DNA from: Paracoccus fistulariae
GTDB taxonomy: Bacteria > Pseudomonadota > Alphaproteobacteria > Rhodobacterales > Rhodobacteraceae
Assembly (NCBI RefSeq): GCF_028553785.1
Contig: NZ_CP067136.1
Span: forward strand, 1,770,001-1,834,000
Reading direction: 5' to 3'
Length of the DNA stretch: 64,000 nt
The notes beneath the pieces were generated by a model. The model saw only the letters and a list, made by a program, of their open reading frames with translations. It was not told where the DNA came from and did not search any database. Shown in pieces: positions 25,804 to 34,317 of the stretch. The translations under genes and the position numbers were made by a program. Every line of letters begins with the position of its first letter. Within the stretch, counting starts at the first letter, position 1.

Positions 25804-26775
25804 ATGCGCGGCAAGCTGACATCGGTAGAACTTTGTGCCGGTGCCGGCGGTCAGGCCCTGGGGATCGAACAGGCGGGCTTTGCCCATCAGGCCTGCGTGG
25901 AAATCGACGACTGGTGCCGCCAGACGCTGATGCTGAACCGCCCGCACTGGAATGTGCTGCAGAGCGATCAGGCCGATCTGACGCAATTTGACGCGCGCCC
26001 CTATGCCGGTGTCGATCTGGTTGCAGGCGGCGTGCCCTGCCCGCCATTTTCGAAAGCCGGCAAGCAGCTTGGCGCCGCGGATGAGCGTGATCTGTTCCCC
26101 GATGCCCTGCGCGTCGTGGATGAGGTGCGGCCCAAGGCTGTGATGCTGGAAAACGTCCGTGGCTTTCTGGACGCGGTCTTTCACGACTATCGCCAGAAGC
26201 TGAAGGCCCAGCTGAAGGCAATGGGCTACAGCTTTGCGGAATGGCATCTGTACAACGCCTCGGATTTCGGGGTGTCGCAGCTGCGTCCGCGCGTAGTGAT
26301 CGTGGCCGTGCATGACAATTACGCCGACAAGTTCGAATGGCCCAAGGGCGGCAACCTGCGCCCGCCGACGGTCGGGGAAAAGCTGCGCGATCTGATGGGT
26401 GCCAATGGATGGCGCGGCACCGATGCCTGGGCCGAGCAGGCCGATGAAATCGCGCCCACCATCGTCGGCGGCTCGAAAAAGCATGGCGGCCCGGATCTGG
26501 GGCCGACGCGCGCCCGGCAGGCCTGGGCCGCGCTTGGGGTGAATGGCAAAAGCATCGCGGAAGAGGCGCCAGAGCCCGATTTCGACGGCATGCCCCGCCT
26601 GACCGTGCGCATGGTCGCCCGGCTGCAGGGCTTTCCCGATGCCTGGCAATTCGCGGGACGCAAGACCGCCGCCTATCGTCAGGTCGGCAACGCCTTTCCG
26701 CCCCCCGTCGCACAGGCCGTCGCCAGCAATCTGCGCGCCGCCATCACCGCCCGACGGCTGTATTCCGTGGCCTGA
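25804..26775 (+). CDS. Type II DNA (cytosine-5)-methyltransferase
   Basis: The 323-residue protein carries the C5-methyltransferase motifs in order: SAM-binding LCAGAGGQALGIEQAG (motif I), catalytic PCPP (78-81, Cys79, motif IV), ENVRG (116-120, motif VI), QLRPR (159-163, motif VIII) and QVGNAFPPPVA (motif X). It protects host DNA by methylating cytosine in the recognition site. Its stop codon overlaps the next start codon, an NgoMIV-like nuclease gene, so the site is predicted to be GCCGGC. A GCCGGC copy occurs within this gene itself (25843-25848). AAGGGG precedes the ATG. Confidence 0.93.
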   Translation: MRGKLTSVELCAGAGGQALGIEQAGFAHQACVEIDDWCRQTLMLNRPHWNVLQSDQADLTQFDARPYAGVDLVAGGVPCPPFSKAGKQLGAADERDLFPDALRVVDEVRPKAVMLENVRGFLDAVFHDYRQKLKAQLKAMGYSFAEWHLYNASDFGVSQLRPRVVIVAVHDNYADKFEWPKGGNLRPPTVGEKLRDLMGANGWRGTDAWAEQADEIAPTIVGGSKKHGGPDLGPTRARQAWAALGVNGKSIAEEAPEPDFDGMPRLTVRMVARLQGFPDAWQFAGRKTAAYRQVGNAFPPPVAQAVASNLRAAITARRLYSVA

Positions 26776-27614
26776 TGTCCTGCTGGCTGACCGAAGCCCG
26801 CCGCCGCTTTCACGCCGAATGTCTGGCCGGGCCAATCACCGAAACACGCGGCGTCCCCTCGATCGCGGATGTCTCGAACAGCGTCAGCCGAGAGATTGCG
26901 TCTGCGCTTGTGGCCCGGATCGGGGCCACGCAAAGCCATGCGGCGAAACCGGCAGGACAGACCGCCGGCAGCATGTTCGAAACGGCGACGCAGAATTTCA
27001 TCGCCGCCTGTTTCGAAAAGCTGTCCCATCTTCGTCCGGGCGAATTTTCCGTCGCCAAGGGCCAGACCATCGCGCAATTCGACCAGTACAGCCATCTTGA
27101 CGAATTGCGCGCCCTGGCGATGCAGAACCGCGAATTGCGCACCTTGCTGGGCAGCGATTATCTGATCAAGCCCGACGTGGTGGTCCTGCGCCAGCCGGTA
27201 TCCGACGCGGCGCTGAACCGCGATCTTGCGCTGATCGACGATTCCGTCGCCCGCTACACCGCATTGCGGCAGAAGAACGGTGCCCGCGCCAGCCTGCATG
27301 CCTCGATCAGTTGCAAGCTGACCATCCGTTCCGATCGCGTGCAGAACACCCGGTCCGAGGCGCTGAATCTGGTCCGCAACCGCAAGGGCCGCCTGCCCCA
27401 TATCGTCGCTGTCACGGCAGAGCCGCTGCCGTCACGCATCGCGGCCATCGCGCTTGGCACCGGCGATATGGATTGCATCTATCACTTCGCGCTGCCGGAA
27501 CTGCTGGACAGTTTGCAAGGTCAGGGACGCGAGCGGCTTGACCTGGTGGAAACCATGATCGACGGCCAAAGACTGCGCGATATTGCGGATCTGCCGCTGG
27601 ATCTGGTGATTTGA
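26775..27614 (+). CDS. NgoMIV-like type II restriction endonuclease (predicted GCCGGC)
   Basis: The 279-residue protein resembles NgoMIV. It has the metal-site Asp in IKPD (Asp134), the SCK triad (179-181) and a downstream Glu in RSE (Glu195). The spacing equals NgoMIV Asp140, Ser185-Cys186-Lys187 and Glu201 with a constant shift of 6. The recognition residues Arg191, Asp193 and Arg194 correspond to Arg185, Asp187 and Arg188 in RSDR. A further conserved block is ALNLVRNRKGRLPHIV. It therefore should cut GCCGGC as a tetramer. The NgoMIV numbering is recalled, not looked up. The ATG overlaps the methyltransferase TGA. Confidence 0.88.
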   Translation: MSCWLTEARRRFHAECLAGPITETRGVPSIADVSNSVSREIASALVARIGATQSHAAKPAGQTAGSMFETATQNFIAACFEKLSHLRPGEFSVAKGQTIAQFDQYSHLDELRALAMQNRELRTLLGSDYLIKPDVVVLRQPVSDAALNRDLALIDDSVARYTALRQKNGARASLHASISCKLTIRSDRVQNTRSEALNLVRNRKGRLPHIVAVTAEPLPSRIAAIALGTGDMDCIYHFALPELLDSLQGQGRERLDLVETMIDGQRLRDIADLPLDLVI

Positions 27615-27692
27615 TCGAAAGGGACCGAAACGCGACCATCGCGGGTCAGCGGTTTTCGTGATATCCCTATCGCCGGTTCGACGCAGGGCAGT

Positions 27693-28556
27693 TTACCGTG
27701 CGGCAACCGCAACACGCAACTCTGACAGCACGGCCTGAATCCTGGGCGTGCGGTGCAGATCGACATGGGTGACCAGCCACAGGTCGCTGATCCAACCTGA
27801 TGGCCAGTCCAAGGCCACAAGCCCCTTGCAGCGCGCGGGCGGCAGCACGCCGATCGCCAGACCGGCGCGGATGATTGCTTCGGCGGCGGCGACGTCAGAG
27901 GTTGTCATCACCACATTCGCGGGATCGACATGGTCCCGCAGCCAGCGTGAATGGGGCGCGTTCTGTCCGGTCGGTCCCGGCGACACGAAGCGATGATGCG
28001 CCGGATCGTGGCTGTCGCCATGGTCGCGCAGATATGCGGCGGAGGCCACCAGCCCGTGCCGCATCCGGGCCAGCGGCTGAACCACGTAATCCGGCTCGGT
28101 CGGGCGGGCGCCTGCGCGGATGGCGATATGCGCTTCGCCCGCGGACAGGCGAAACAGCCGGGCATCCGCAAGATAGGTGATCCGCAGGCCCGGATTTTTC
28201 CGCATTGCCGCCGTCAACGCGGGCAGGATCACCTCGTCAAAGCCGGCGACGGCCGTCACCACAAGATCGCCCTCGACCCGCCCTGCGACACCGCTGATCT
28301 GCGCCTGCATCCGGGCGAAGTCCTCATCCGCCTTGCCCGCGACCTGCAACAGCAGCCGCCCGGCATCGGTCAGGGCATATCCCCGTCCGTGCCGCTGAAA
28401 CAGCTTCGCGCCCAACTGCCGCTCCAGCGCGTCGACCCGCCGGATCACGGTCGCATGGTGAAGGCCCAGAACCTCGCCCGCCGCGCTGACCGTCCCCAAG
28501 CGGGCCACGGCAAGCGCCGCCCTGATATCATCCCAGTTTTCCACCTGTATGTGCAT
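27693..28556 (-). CDS. LysR-family transcriptional regulator
   Basis: The 287-residue protein has an N-terminal winged helix-turn-helix (VARLGTVSAAGEVLGLHHATVIRRVDALERQLGAKLFQRHGRGYALTDAG, about residues 17-62) and a C-terminal substrate-binding domain. It is divergent from an azoreductase gene across a 94-base gap, the classical layout for a LysR regulator and its target. A pair of 12-base direct repeats spans its own start codon and the gap. The inducer is unknown, possibly a quinone or azo compound judging by the neighbour. Confidence 0.88.
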   Translation of the reverse strand: MHIQVENWDDIRAALAVARLGTVSAAGEVLGLHHATVIRRVDALERQLGAKLFQRHGRGYALTDAGRLLLQVAGKADEDFARMQAQISGVAGRVEGDLVVTAVAGFDEVILPALTAAMRKNPGLRITYLADARLFRLSAGEAHIAIRAGARPTEPDYVVQPLARMRHGLVASAAYLRDHGDSHDPAHHRFVSPGPTGQNAPHSRWLRDHVDPANVVMTTSDVAAAEAIIRAGLAIGVLPPARCKGLVALDWPSGWISDLWLVTHVDLHRTPRIQAVLSELRVAVAAR

Positions 28557-28591
28557 TTTTGCACAGTTCCTGCGCGCTGATGTGCCTTTTT
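28549..28591 (+). promoter_or_regulatory. Direct repeats between LysR and azoreductase genes
   Basis: ATGTGCATTTTT (28549-28560) and ATGTGCCTTTTT (28580-28591) differ at one position and are 31 bases apart, about three helical turns. The first covers the regulator's start codon. They are candidate binding sites for the LysR protein in autoregulation and in control of the azoreductase. Confidence 0.4.
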
Positions 28592-28650
28592 ATTTCTGAA
28601 CCTCGGGTCTAAATCAAGCGCAACGCATAAGCCTATCAAGGAACCCATAT

Positions 28651-29238
28651 ATGAAAATCCTGCATCTGGATGCGGCCATCACCGGCGAAAACTCTGTCTC
28701 GCGCAAGCTGACGGCTGACATCACCGCGAAATTGCAAGCGCGTAACCCCGCAGCCTCGGTGACCTATCGCGACCTGAATGAGGGCGTGCCGGCCATCGAC
28801 GGCGCCTGGTTCGAGGCCGTGCGCCTGGCCCCCGCCAGCCCCTCGGCCGAACAGCAGAAGCTGATCGGGATTTCGGATGCCTATCTGAAAGAGGTGCAGG
28901 ATGCGGATGTGCTGGTCATCGGATCACCGGTCTATAATTTCGGCATCACGGCACAGCTGAAGAACTGGCTTGATCAGATCGCACGGGCCGGGGTCAGCTT
29001 CCGCTATACCGAGTCCGGTCCCGAGGGTCTGCTGACCGGCAAGCGCGCCATCATCGCCTACACCGCTGCGGGTACACCCCTGGGATCCGATCTGGATTTC
29101 GCCTCGGGCTATTTGCGTCACATGCTGGGATTCATGGGGATCACCGAGGTCGAATTCGTGGCCGCCGACCGGCTGGCGATGGACCGCGACGCGGGGATGG
29201 CCCGGGCGCAACAGGCACTGGACCAGATCGCTGCCTGA
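28651..29238 (+). CDS. azoR: FMN-dependent NADH-azoreductase
   Basis: The 195-residue flavodoxin-fold protein has MKILHLDAAITGENSVSRKL (phosphate-binding start of the AzoR/AcpD family). It also has VIGSPVYNFGITAQLKNWLDQIARAGVSFRYTESGPEGL, with the flavin-binding PxYNF pattern. These enzymes reduce quinones and azo compounds with NADH and act in electrophile stress. CAAGGAACC precedes the ATG. It is divergent from the LysR regulator gene, which probably controls it. Confidence 0.93.
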   Translation: MKILHLDAAITGENSVSRKLTADITAKLQARNPAASVTYRDLNEGVPAIDGAWFEAVRLAPASPSAEQQKLIGISDAYLKEVQDADVLVIGSPVYNFGITAQLKNWLDQIARAGVSFRYTESGPEGLLTGKRAIIAYTAAGTPLGSDLDFASGYLRHMLGFMGITEVEFVAADRLAMDRDAGMARAQQALDQIAA

Positions 29239-29348
29239 GCAGCGGTGAAAACGTGTTGGGGGGATGGCGCTTGGCGATCATTCCCTCTCGACTTTCTTCG
29301 GGCGCGGGATAACGTGACGGCGTTTAACCCTTTCGGATTCCCACAAAC

Positions 29349-29759
29349 ATGTTCAAGCGTTTTTCCGCACTCGCACTCGCCGCTGCGCTGGTTGCGACCG
29401 CCCCCTCTTATGCCTCTGCCCAGACCTCATTCGGCGCCAACAGGAAAATGGCCGCGGCCCAGAATGAAAGCCAGTGGGTGGCGAATACGCAGCAGCAGAT
29501 ACAAAAGCGGCTGCGCAATCTGGACTCGACGCTGAATTCCGTCGGCATCAGCCGCAACATGACCGCCGCCTTCGCGATCATCGTTGAGCGCAGCGGTAAG
29601 GTCATCGACGCCAGGATCATCGAAAGCTCTGGCACGCCCGCCGTCGATACGGCCATTATCCGGGCGCTGTCGCGGCTGGAGCAGGTCGAGCCATTTACGC
29701 CCGACATGGAGCAATCTGTCCTGGTGGTGCCGATGGGCATGGGCGTGGGCACCAAATAG
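29349..29759 (+). CDS. Secreted TonB C-terminal domain protein
   Basis: The 136-residue protein has a signal peptide (MFKRFSALALAAALVATAPSYASA) and then a single TonB C-terminal-like domain (AAFAIIVERSGKVIDARIIESSGTPAVDTAIIRALSRL). It has no transmembrane anchor beyond the signal and no proline-rich spacer, so it is not a conventional TonB. Such stand-alone periplasmic TonB-C proteins are of unknown function. It has no operon partners, and a probable terminator follows. Confidence 0.75.
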   Translation: MFKRFSALALAAALVATAPSYASAQTSFGANRKMAAAQNESQWVANTQQQIQKRLRNLDSTLNSVGISRNMTAAFAIIVERSGKVIDARIIESSGTPAVDTAIIRALSRLEQVEPFTPDMEQSVLVVPMGMGVGTK

Positions 29760-29797
29760 CGCCGCGCAAGGTGTCAGGGCTGCCGACCCGTCTGCAG

Positions 29798-29828
29798 GCC
29801 CCGAACCACGAGGATACGGGGCTTTGTT
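29798..29828 (+). terminator. Probable terminator after the TonB-C gene
   Basis: GCCCCG (29798-29803) pairs with CGGGGC (29817-29822) around a 13-base loop, followed by TTTGTT. The stem is short and the T-run interrupted. Confidence 0.45.
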
Positions 29829-29866
29829 GACTCTGGCCCCGATTTTGCCTATGTGATCCCGGATTC

Positions 29867-29887
29867 CCGGAAGGATAAGCCTTCCGG
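29867..29887 (+). other. Perfect hairpin in the ffh leader
   Basis: CCGGAAGG, loop ATAAG and CCTTCCGG form a perfect 8-bp stem about 85 bases before the ffh start. A second, imperfect GC hairpin (near 29900-29918) follows. There is no T-run, so it is not a clear terminator. I checked for the SRP RNA signature here and did not find it. Confidence 0.4.
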
Positions 29888-29971
29888 TCCCCGTCAGACG
29901 CGGGGATCGCCCCCCGTCAGCGCGTTGCGCCCACGGGGGCTAAACCGCATTGGACCGCAGGAGGCCCGGCT

Positions 29972-31468
29972 ATGTTCGAGAACCTTTCCGACCGTTTGGG
30001 CGGCGTATTCGACCGGCTGACCAAGCAGGGCGCCCTGACCGAGGATGACGTCACCGCCGCCATGCGCGAGGTCCGCGTCGCGCTGCTTGAGGCCGATGTC
30101 TCGCTGCCCGTCGCGCGCAGCTTTGTCAAATCGGTCACATCGAAAGCCACCGGCGCCGCTGTCACCAAATCGATCACCCCCGGCCAGCAGGTCGTCAAGA
30201 TCGTCCATGACGAGCTGATCAAGGTCCTGCAGGGCGATGACGCTCCCGACGCGCTGCGCATCGATAACCCGCCCGCGCCGATCCTGATGGTCGGCCTGCA
30301 GGGCTCGGGCAAGACGACCACCACGGCCAAGCTGGCATTGCGGCTGAAGGATCGCGAAAAGAAGCGCGTGCTGATGGCCAGCCTTGACACAAACCGCCCC
30401 GCCGCGATGGAGCAGCTGGCCATTCTTGGCCAGCAGATCGGTGTCGACACCCTGCCTATCGTCCTGGGTCAGACCGCGACGCAGATCGCCCAGCGTGCCA
30501 GGCAGCAGGCCAGCCTTGGCGGCTATGACGTCTATATGCTGGACACCGCCGGCCGTCTGCATATCGATCAGGTGCTGATGGATGAGGTTCAGGCGGTTCG
30601 CGACATCGCCCAGCCGCGAGAGACGCTGCTGGTGGTGGATGGCCTGACCGGTCAGGACGCGGTCAATGTGGCCAGCGAATTCGACGAGAAGGTCGGCGTG
30701 ACCGGCGTTGTCCTGACCCGGATGGATGGCGACGGGCGTGGCGGCGCGGCGCTGTCGATGCGCGCGGTCACCGGCAAGCCGATCCGTTTCGTCGGTCTGG
30801 GCGAGAAAATGGACGCGCTGGAGGTGTTCGACGCCCAGCGTGTCGCCGGCCGCATCCTTGGCATGGGCGATATCGTCGCTTTGGTCGAGAAGGCGCAGGA
30901 GGTGCTGGAGGTCGAGCAGGCCGAGCGCATGATGAAGCGCTTCAAGAAGGGTCTGTTCAACATGAACGACCTCAAGGGCCAGCTGGAACAGATGCAGAAG
31001 ATGGGCGGCATGGGATCGATCATGCAGATGATGCCCGGCATGCAGAAAATGGCCAAACAGGCCGAAGCGGCGGGCATGGACGATTCCGTCATTCGCCGTC
31101 AGATCGCGCTGATCAATTCGATGACGAAAAAGGAGCGCGCCAATCCCGACATGCTGCAGGCCAGCCGCAAGAAGCGGATCGCCGCCGGTGCCGGGATGGA
31201 GGTGTCAGAGCTGAACCGCCTGCTGAAGATGCAGAAGCAGATGGCCGATACCATGAAAAAGCTGGGCAAAATGGGCAAGGGCGGCATGCTGAAACAGGCC
31301 ATGCGCGCCATGACCGGCAAGGGCGGCGGGCTGCCGGACATGGAAAACATGGATCCGGCGAAGATGGCCGAAGCCACCAAGATGCTGCAGGACCCGAAGG
31401 GTCTGGGCGGCGATCTGTCCAAGGCCGGCCTGCCCGGCGGCCTCAGCGGCATGTTCGGCAAGAAATAA
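29972..31468 (+). CDS. ffh: Signal recognition particle protein Ffh
   Basis: Ffh binds signal sequences of nascent membrane proteins and, with the SRP RNA and FtsY, delivers ribosomes to the translocon. The 498-residue protein has the N domain, the GTPase G domain (GLQGSGKTTTTAKLA from residue 108, DTNRPAA, LDTAGRL, TRMDGDGRGG), and a methionine-rich M domain (about 320-430). A glycine/methionine-rich tail follows. It leads a run of forward genes ending in the rpsP-rpmE cluster. CAGGAGG precedes the ATG. Confidence 0.97.
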   Translation: MFENLSDRLGGVFDRLTKQGALTEDDVTAAMREVRVALLEADVSLPVARSFVKSVTSKATGAAVTKSITPGQQVVKIVHDELIKVLQGDDAPDALRIDNPPAPILMVGLQGSGKTTTTAKLALRLKDREKKRVLMASLDTNRPAAMEQLAILGQQIGVDTLPIVLGQTATQIAQRARQQASLGGYDVYMLDTAGRLHIDQVLMDEVQAVRDIAQPRETLLVVDGLTGQDAVNVASEFDEKVGVTGVVLTRMDGDGRGGAALSMRAVTGKPIRFVGLGEKMDALEVFDAQRVAGRILGMGDIVALVEKAQEVLEVEQAERMMKRFKKGLFNMNDLKGQLEQMQKMGGMGSIMQMMPGMQKMAKQAEAAGMDDSVIRRQIALINSMTKKERANPDMLQASRKKRIAAGAGMEVSELNRLLKMQKQMADTMKKLGKMGKGGMLKQAMRAMTGKGGGLPDMENMDPAKMAEATKMLQDPKGLGGDLSKAGLPGGLSGMFGKK

Positions 31469-31481
31469 GGCGCCCGAAGCC

Positions 31482-32015
31482 ATGTCCCCCACCACGGCCA
31501 CATTGCAGATCACAGTGCCGGTTCTTGAAACCGAGCACCTGATCCTGCGCGAACCGCGCCTGTCGGATTGGGAGGCAATGAACGCCTTTGGTCGGTCGGA
31601 ACGCGCGGCCTATATCGGCGGCCCTTACGAAGACTGGCAGAACTGGGAGGCGCTGACCCGTGGCATCGGTCACTGGTTCCTGCGCGGCTATGGCATGTGG
31701 TCCGTCGAGGAAAAGGCCGCGGGTCGGCTGGCGGGTCGGGTCGGCATCATCAACCACCATGACTGGCCGGAACCCGAACTGGGCTGGCACGTCTACGAGG
31801 ATTTCGAAGGCAAGGGCCTTGCCTACGAGGCCGCCATCGCCGCGCGCAACCATGCACAGGGACCGATGGGGCTGGCCCCCCTGATCTCGCAGATCGATCC
31901 CGGCAACGCCCGCTCTCGCAAACTGGCCGAACGGATGGACGCCACGTTAGAGCGCGAAAGCGTCCTTCGCGGCCAACACTGCCTGGTCTATCGCCACCCG
32001 AAGGAGGCGGCATGA
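31482..32015 (+). CDS. GNAT acetyltransferase (RimJ/RimL type)
   Basis: The 177-residue protein begins with TVPVLETEHLILREPRLSDWEAM, the standard RimJ/RimL start. It has the acetyl-CoA region HVYEDFEGKGLAYEAAIAARNHA (a variant of RxxGxG/A) and the late LISQIDPGNARSRKLAERMDA. It probably acetylates a protein N-terminus or a small amine; the substrate is unknown. It lies 13 bases after ffh and 43 bases before the chorismate mutase gene, so it is probably co-transcribed with both. Confidence 0.88.
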   Translation: MSPTTATLQITVPVLETEHLILREPRLSDWEAMNAFGRSERAAYIGGPYEDWQNWEALTRGIGHWFLRGYGMWSVEEKAAGRLAGRVGIINHHDWPEPELGWHVYEDFEGKGLAYEAAIAARNHAQGPMGLAPLISQIDPGNARSRKLAERMDATLERESVLRGQHCLVYRHPKEAA

Positions 32016-32058
32016 CCCTGTTTTGCGCCCCACGACACCCTGCCGCACGGAGCCTGCC

Positions 32059-32355
32059 ATGACCGATCCCGTCGCCCGCGCCGCCGCATTGCTGAAAGAG
32101 CATCGCGAATCCATAGACCGGCTGGACGCAATCCTGGTCTATACGCTTGCCGAACGGTTCAAGCGCACCCAATCGGTCGGCCTTCTCAAGGCCGAACACG
32201 CTCTGCCGCCCTCGGATCCGTCGCGCGAAGCGCAGCAGATCGAGCGGCTGGAACGCCTCGCGCGCGAGGCCGACCTTGACCCCGAATTCGCGCGCAAATT
32301 CCTGAATTTCGTGATCGCAGAAGTCATTCGGCACCACGAACAACACCAATCGTAA
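32059..32355 (+). CDS. Chorismate mutase (AroQ type)
   Basis: The 98-residue all-helical protein has the AroQ pattern: RESIDRLDAILVYTLAERFKRTQSVGLLKAEHALP, then a long C-terminal helix ending FLNFVIAEVIRHHE. It converts chorismate to prephenate on the phenylalanine/tyrosine pathway. I prefer this internal ATG over the upstream in-frame start because family similarity begins here. Free-standing mutases of this length next to rpsP are common in Rhodobacterales. A prephenate dehydrogenase-like gene lies far off at 61 kb. Confidence 0.9.
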   Translation: MTDPVARAAALLKEHRESIDRLDAILVYTLAERFKRTQSVGLLKAEHALPPSDPSREAQQIERLERLAREADLDPEFARKFLNFVIAEVIRHHEQHQS

Positions 32356-32402
32356 GGGCGCGGATGCGCCCATAACACCGCCATTTCAAAGGAGAAAACG
32401 CA

Positions 32403-32756
32403 ATGGCTATGAAAATCCGTCTGGCCCGTGGTGGTTCGAAAAAGCGTCCGCATTACGCGATCGTCGCCACCGATTCGCGCATGCCGCGCGATGGCCGCTT
32501 TCTGGAAAAGCTGGGCACCTATAACCCGCTGCTGCCCAAGGACAGCGAAGAGCGCGTGAAGATGGACATGGAGCGCGTTCAGTACTGGCTGGGCCAGGGC
32601 GCACAGCCGACCGACCGCGTGGCTCGCTTCCTGGAAGCCGCAGGCGTCAAGGACAAGACCGAGCGCAAGAACATGAAGAAAGCCGTTCCCGGCAAGAAAG
32701 CCAAAGAGCGCGCCGAGCAGAAGGCCGCCAAGGCAGCCGCTCCGGCCGAAGAATAA
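32403..32756 (+). CDS. rpsP: 30S ribosomal protein S16
   Basis: The 117-residue protein begins [44 protein letters not shown], the highly conserved S16 sequence. The C-terminal extension is rich in Lys and Ala, as is common in alphaproteobacteria. AAGGAG precedes the ATG. It opens the rpsP-orf-rimM-trmD-rplS-rpmE cluster. Confidence 0.98.
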   Translation: MAMKIRLARGGSKKRPHYAIVATDSRMPRDGRFLEKLGTYNPLLPKDSEERVKMDMERVQYWLGQGAQPTDRVARFLEAAGVKDKTERKNMKKAVPGKKAKERAEQKAAKAAAPAEE

Positions 32757-32806
32757 TCGGCATCCGGGCCCGGGCAGATGCGTCCGGGCCCGTCTGACAT
32801 CGGCTG

Positions 32807-32947
32807 ATGTTCCGCCTGTTCCGTCGCGCGATTTTCCTGATGCTGATCTTTTTCGGCGGCATGGTCTACGAACGCATGCAACAACAGGACAAATGCGAGA
32901 CGTCCGGCGGCATCTGGCAGCGCGCCGGATTTTGCCAAGGGGGTTAG
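32807..32947 (+). CDS. Small 46-residue membrane-anchored protein between rpsP and rimM
   Basis: This short frame reads MFRLFRRAIFLMLIFFGGMV, then YERMQQQDKCETSGGIWQRAGFCQGG and a stop. It has a basic start, one hydrophobic helix (about residues 8-20) and a soluble tail with two cysteines (Cys30, Cys43). It fits exactly between rpsP and rimM, ending 3 bases before the rimM ATG. I recall similar tiny proteins at this place in Rhodobacterales. Function is unknown. GC use matches the neighbours. Confidence 0.75.
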   Translation: MFRLFRRAIFLMLIFFGGMVYERMQQQDKCETSGGIWQRAGFCQGG

Positions 32948-32950
32948 AGA

Positions 32951-33448
32951 ATGACCGACAGGATTTGTGTGGGCGCGATCGCCGGAGCCTTTGGCGTCAA
33001 GGGCGAACTTCGCCTGAAAAGCTTTACCGCCGAGGCCGCCGATATCGCGAATTACGGCCCCCTGACCACCGAGGATGGCAGCAGATCCTTTGCCGTCACC
33101 CTGACCCGCCCGATCAGCGGCGGGCTTGGCGCCCGTCTGTCGGGCGTCAAGACGCGCGAAGATGCCGAGGCGCTGAAAGGTGTCACGCTGTGGGCGCCCC
33201 GCGACGCGCTGCCCTCATTGCCAGATGACGAATTCTACCATGCGGATCTGATCGGGCTTGAGGTGGTGGATACCGGCGGCAAGACCCTGGGCCGCGTCCG
33301 CGCGATCTTTGACCATGGCGCGGGCGATATTCTGGAGGTCGTCGGCGGCAAGGATCTTCTGCTGCTGCCCTTTACCCGCGCCGTCGTGCCGACCGTGGAT
33401 CTGACCGCAGGCCGCATCGTCGCCGACCCGCCCGGCAGCGACGAATGA
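32951..33448 (+). CDS. rimM: Ribosome maturation factor RimM
   Basis: RimM binds S19 and assists maturation of the 30S head. The 165-residue protein has the N-terminal beta-barrel start [23 protein letters not shown] and the C-terminal PRC-barrel ([32 protein letters not shown]). Length is typical. Its end overlaps the trmD start by 4 bases (ATGA), and in most bacteria the two are adjacent. Confidence 0.96.
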   Translation: MTDRICVGAIAGAFGVKGELRLKSFTAEAADIANYGPLTTEDGSRSFAVTLTRPISGGLGARLSGVKTREDAEALKGVTLWAPRDALPSLPDDEFYHADLIGLEVVDTGGKTLGRVRAIFDHGAGDILEVVGGKDLLLLPFTRAVVPTVDLTAGRIVADPPGSDE

Positions 33449-34317
33449 GCGACAGACCGAAATCACATGGCCGATTGACCGTCACCACCAGCCTGCGCCC
33501 GCGCGAATTGATGCGTGAACCTCAGGTCAAAGGCGCGTGGCAGGCCAATGTCGTGACCCTGTTCCCCGAAGCCTTTCCGGGCATTCTGGGCCTGTCGCTG
33601 ACCGGCCGCGCCCTTCATGAGGGGCTGTGGAACCTGCGCACCATCCCCCTGCGCGATTTCGGCATCGGCAGGCACCGCAATGTCGATGACACCCCGGCCG
33701 GCGGCGGGGCAGGCATGGTCATCCGCGCCGATGTCATGGATGCCGCCCTGCGCGAGGCGCGGCAAGGCCCGCCCACGCCGGTGATCTACATGTCGCCGCG
33801 CGGGCGTCCGCTGACACAGGCCCGCGCCCGCGATCTGGCCGAAGGGCCGGGCGTCACGCTGATCTGCGGGCGTTTCGAAGGGGTCGATCAGCGCGTTCTG
33901 GACGCCCATGAGATCGAGGAAATCAGCATCGGCGACTATGTCCTCACCGGAGGAGAGATTGCCGCACAGGTCTTGATCGACACAACGGTTCGGCTTATAC
34001 CGCGCGTGCTGGGGAATCAGGACTCTCTGGCCGAGGAATCCTTTTCCATCGGCAACAGGGGCCTTCTGGAAGCCCCCCAGTTCACGAAGCCCGCCCGGTG
34101 GGAAGGCCGCGAGATCCCGGAAGTTCTGCTGTCGGGAAATCACGCGGCCATTCATGCTTGGAGGGCCAGTGAGGCCGAAAGGCTGACCAAGGAACGCCGC
34201 CCCGACCTGTGGCGGGCATACGAAGATCGTGTGGACCCGGCAAAGGACCGACAGCTCTCGGGCGCATCAGACCAATCGCGGACACACCGCGAGCATGACA
34301 AGGAACCCAAGCGATGA
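33445..34317 (+). CDS. trmD: tRNA (guanine37-N1)-methyltransferase
   Basis: TrmD makes m1G37 in tRNA, preventing frameshifting. The 290-residue protein has the trefoil-knot SAM site: [30 protein letters not shown], followed by the C-terminal helical domain. [19 protein letters not shown] is also diagnostic. The core begins about residue 30 ([18 protein letters not shown]). The preceding 30 residues, rich in Arg and Ser, are an extension, kept because the start overlaps rimM as ATGA. The stop overlaps the rplS start in the same way. Confidence 0.96.
   Translation: MSDRPKSHGRLTVTTSLRPRELMREPQVKGAWQANVVTLFPEAFPGILGLSLTGRALHEGLWNLRTIPLRDFGIGRHRNVDDTPAGGGAGMVIRADVMDAALREARQGPPTPVIYMSPRGRPLTQARARDLAEGPGVTLICGRFEGVDQRVLDAHEIEEISIGDYVLTGGEIAAQVLIDTTVRLIPRVLGNQDSLAEESFSIGNRGLLEAPQFTKPARWEGREIPEVLLSGNHAAIHAWRASEAERLTKERRPDLWRAYEDRVDPAKDRQLSGASDQSRTHREHDKEPKR

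Noticed and set aside
29760..29971. SRP RNA (ffs) in the ffh leader
   Set aside because: CCGGAAGG resembles part of the SRP tetraloop region, but GGAAGCAGCC and the surrounding conserved stem are missing; it is only a simple hairpin.
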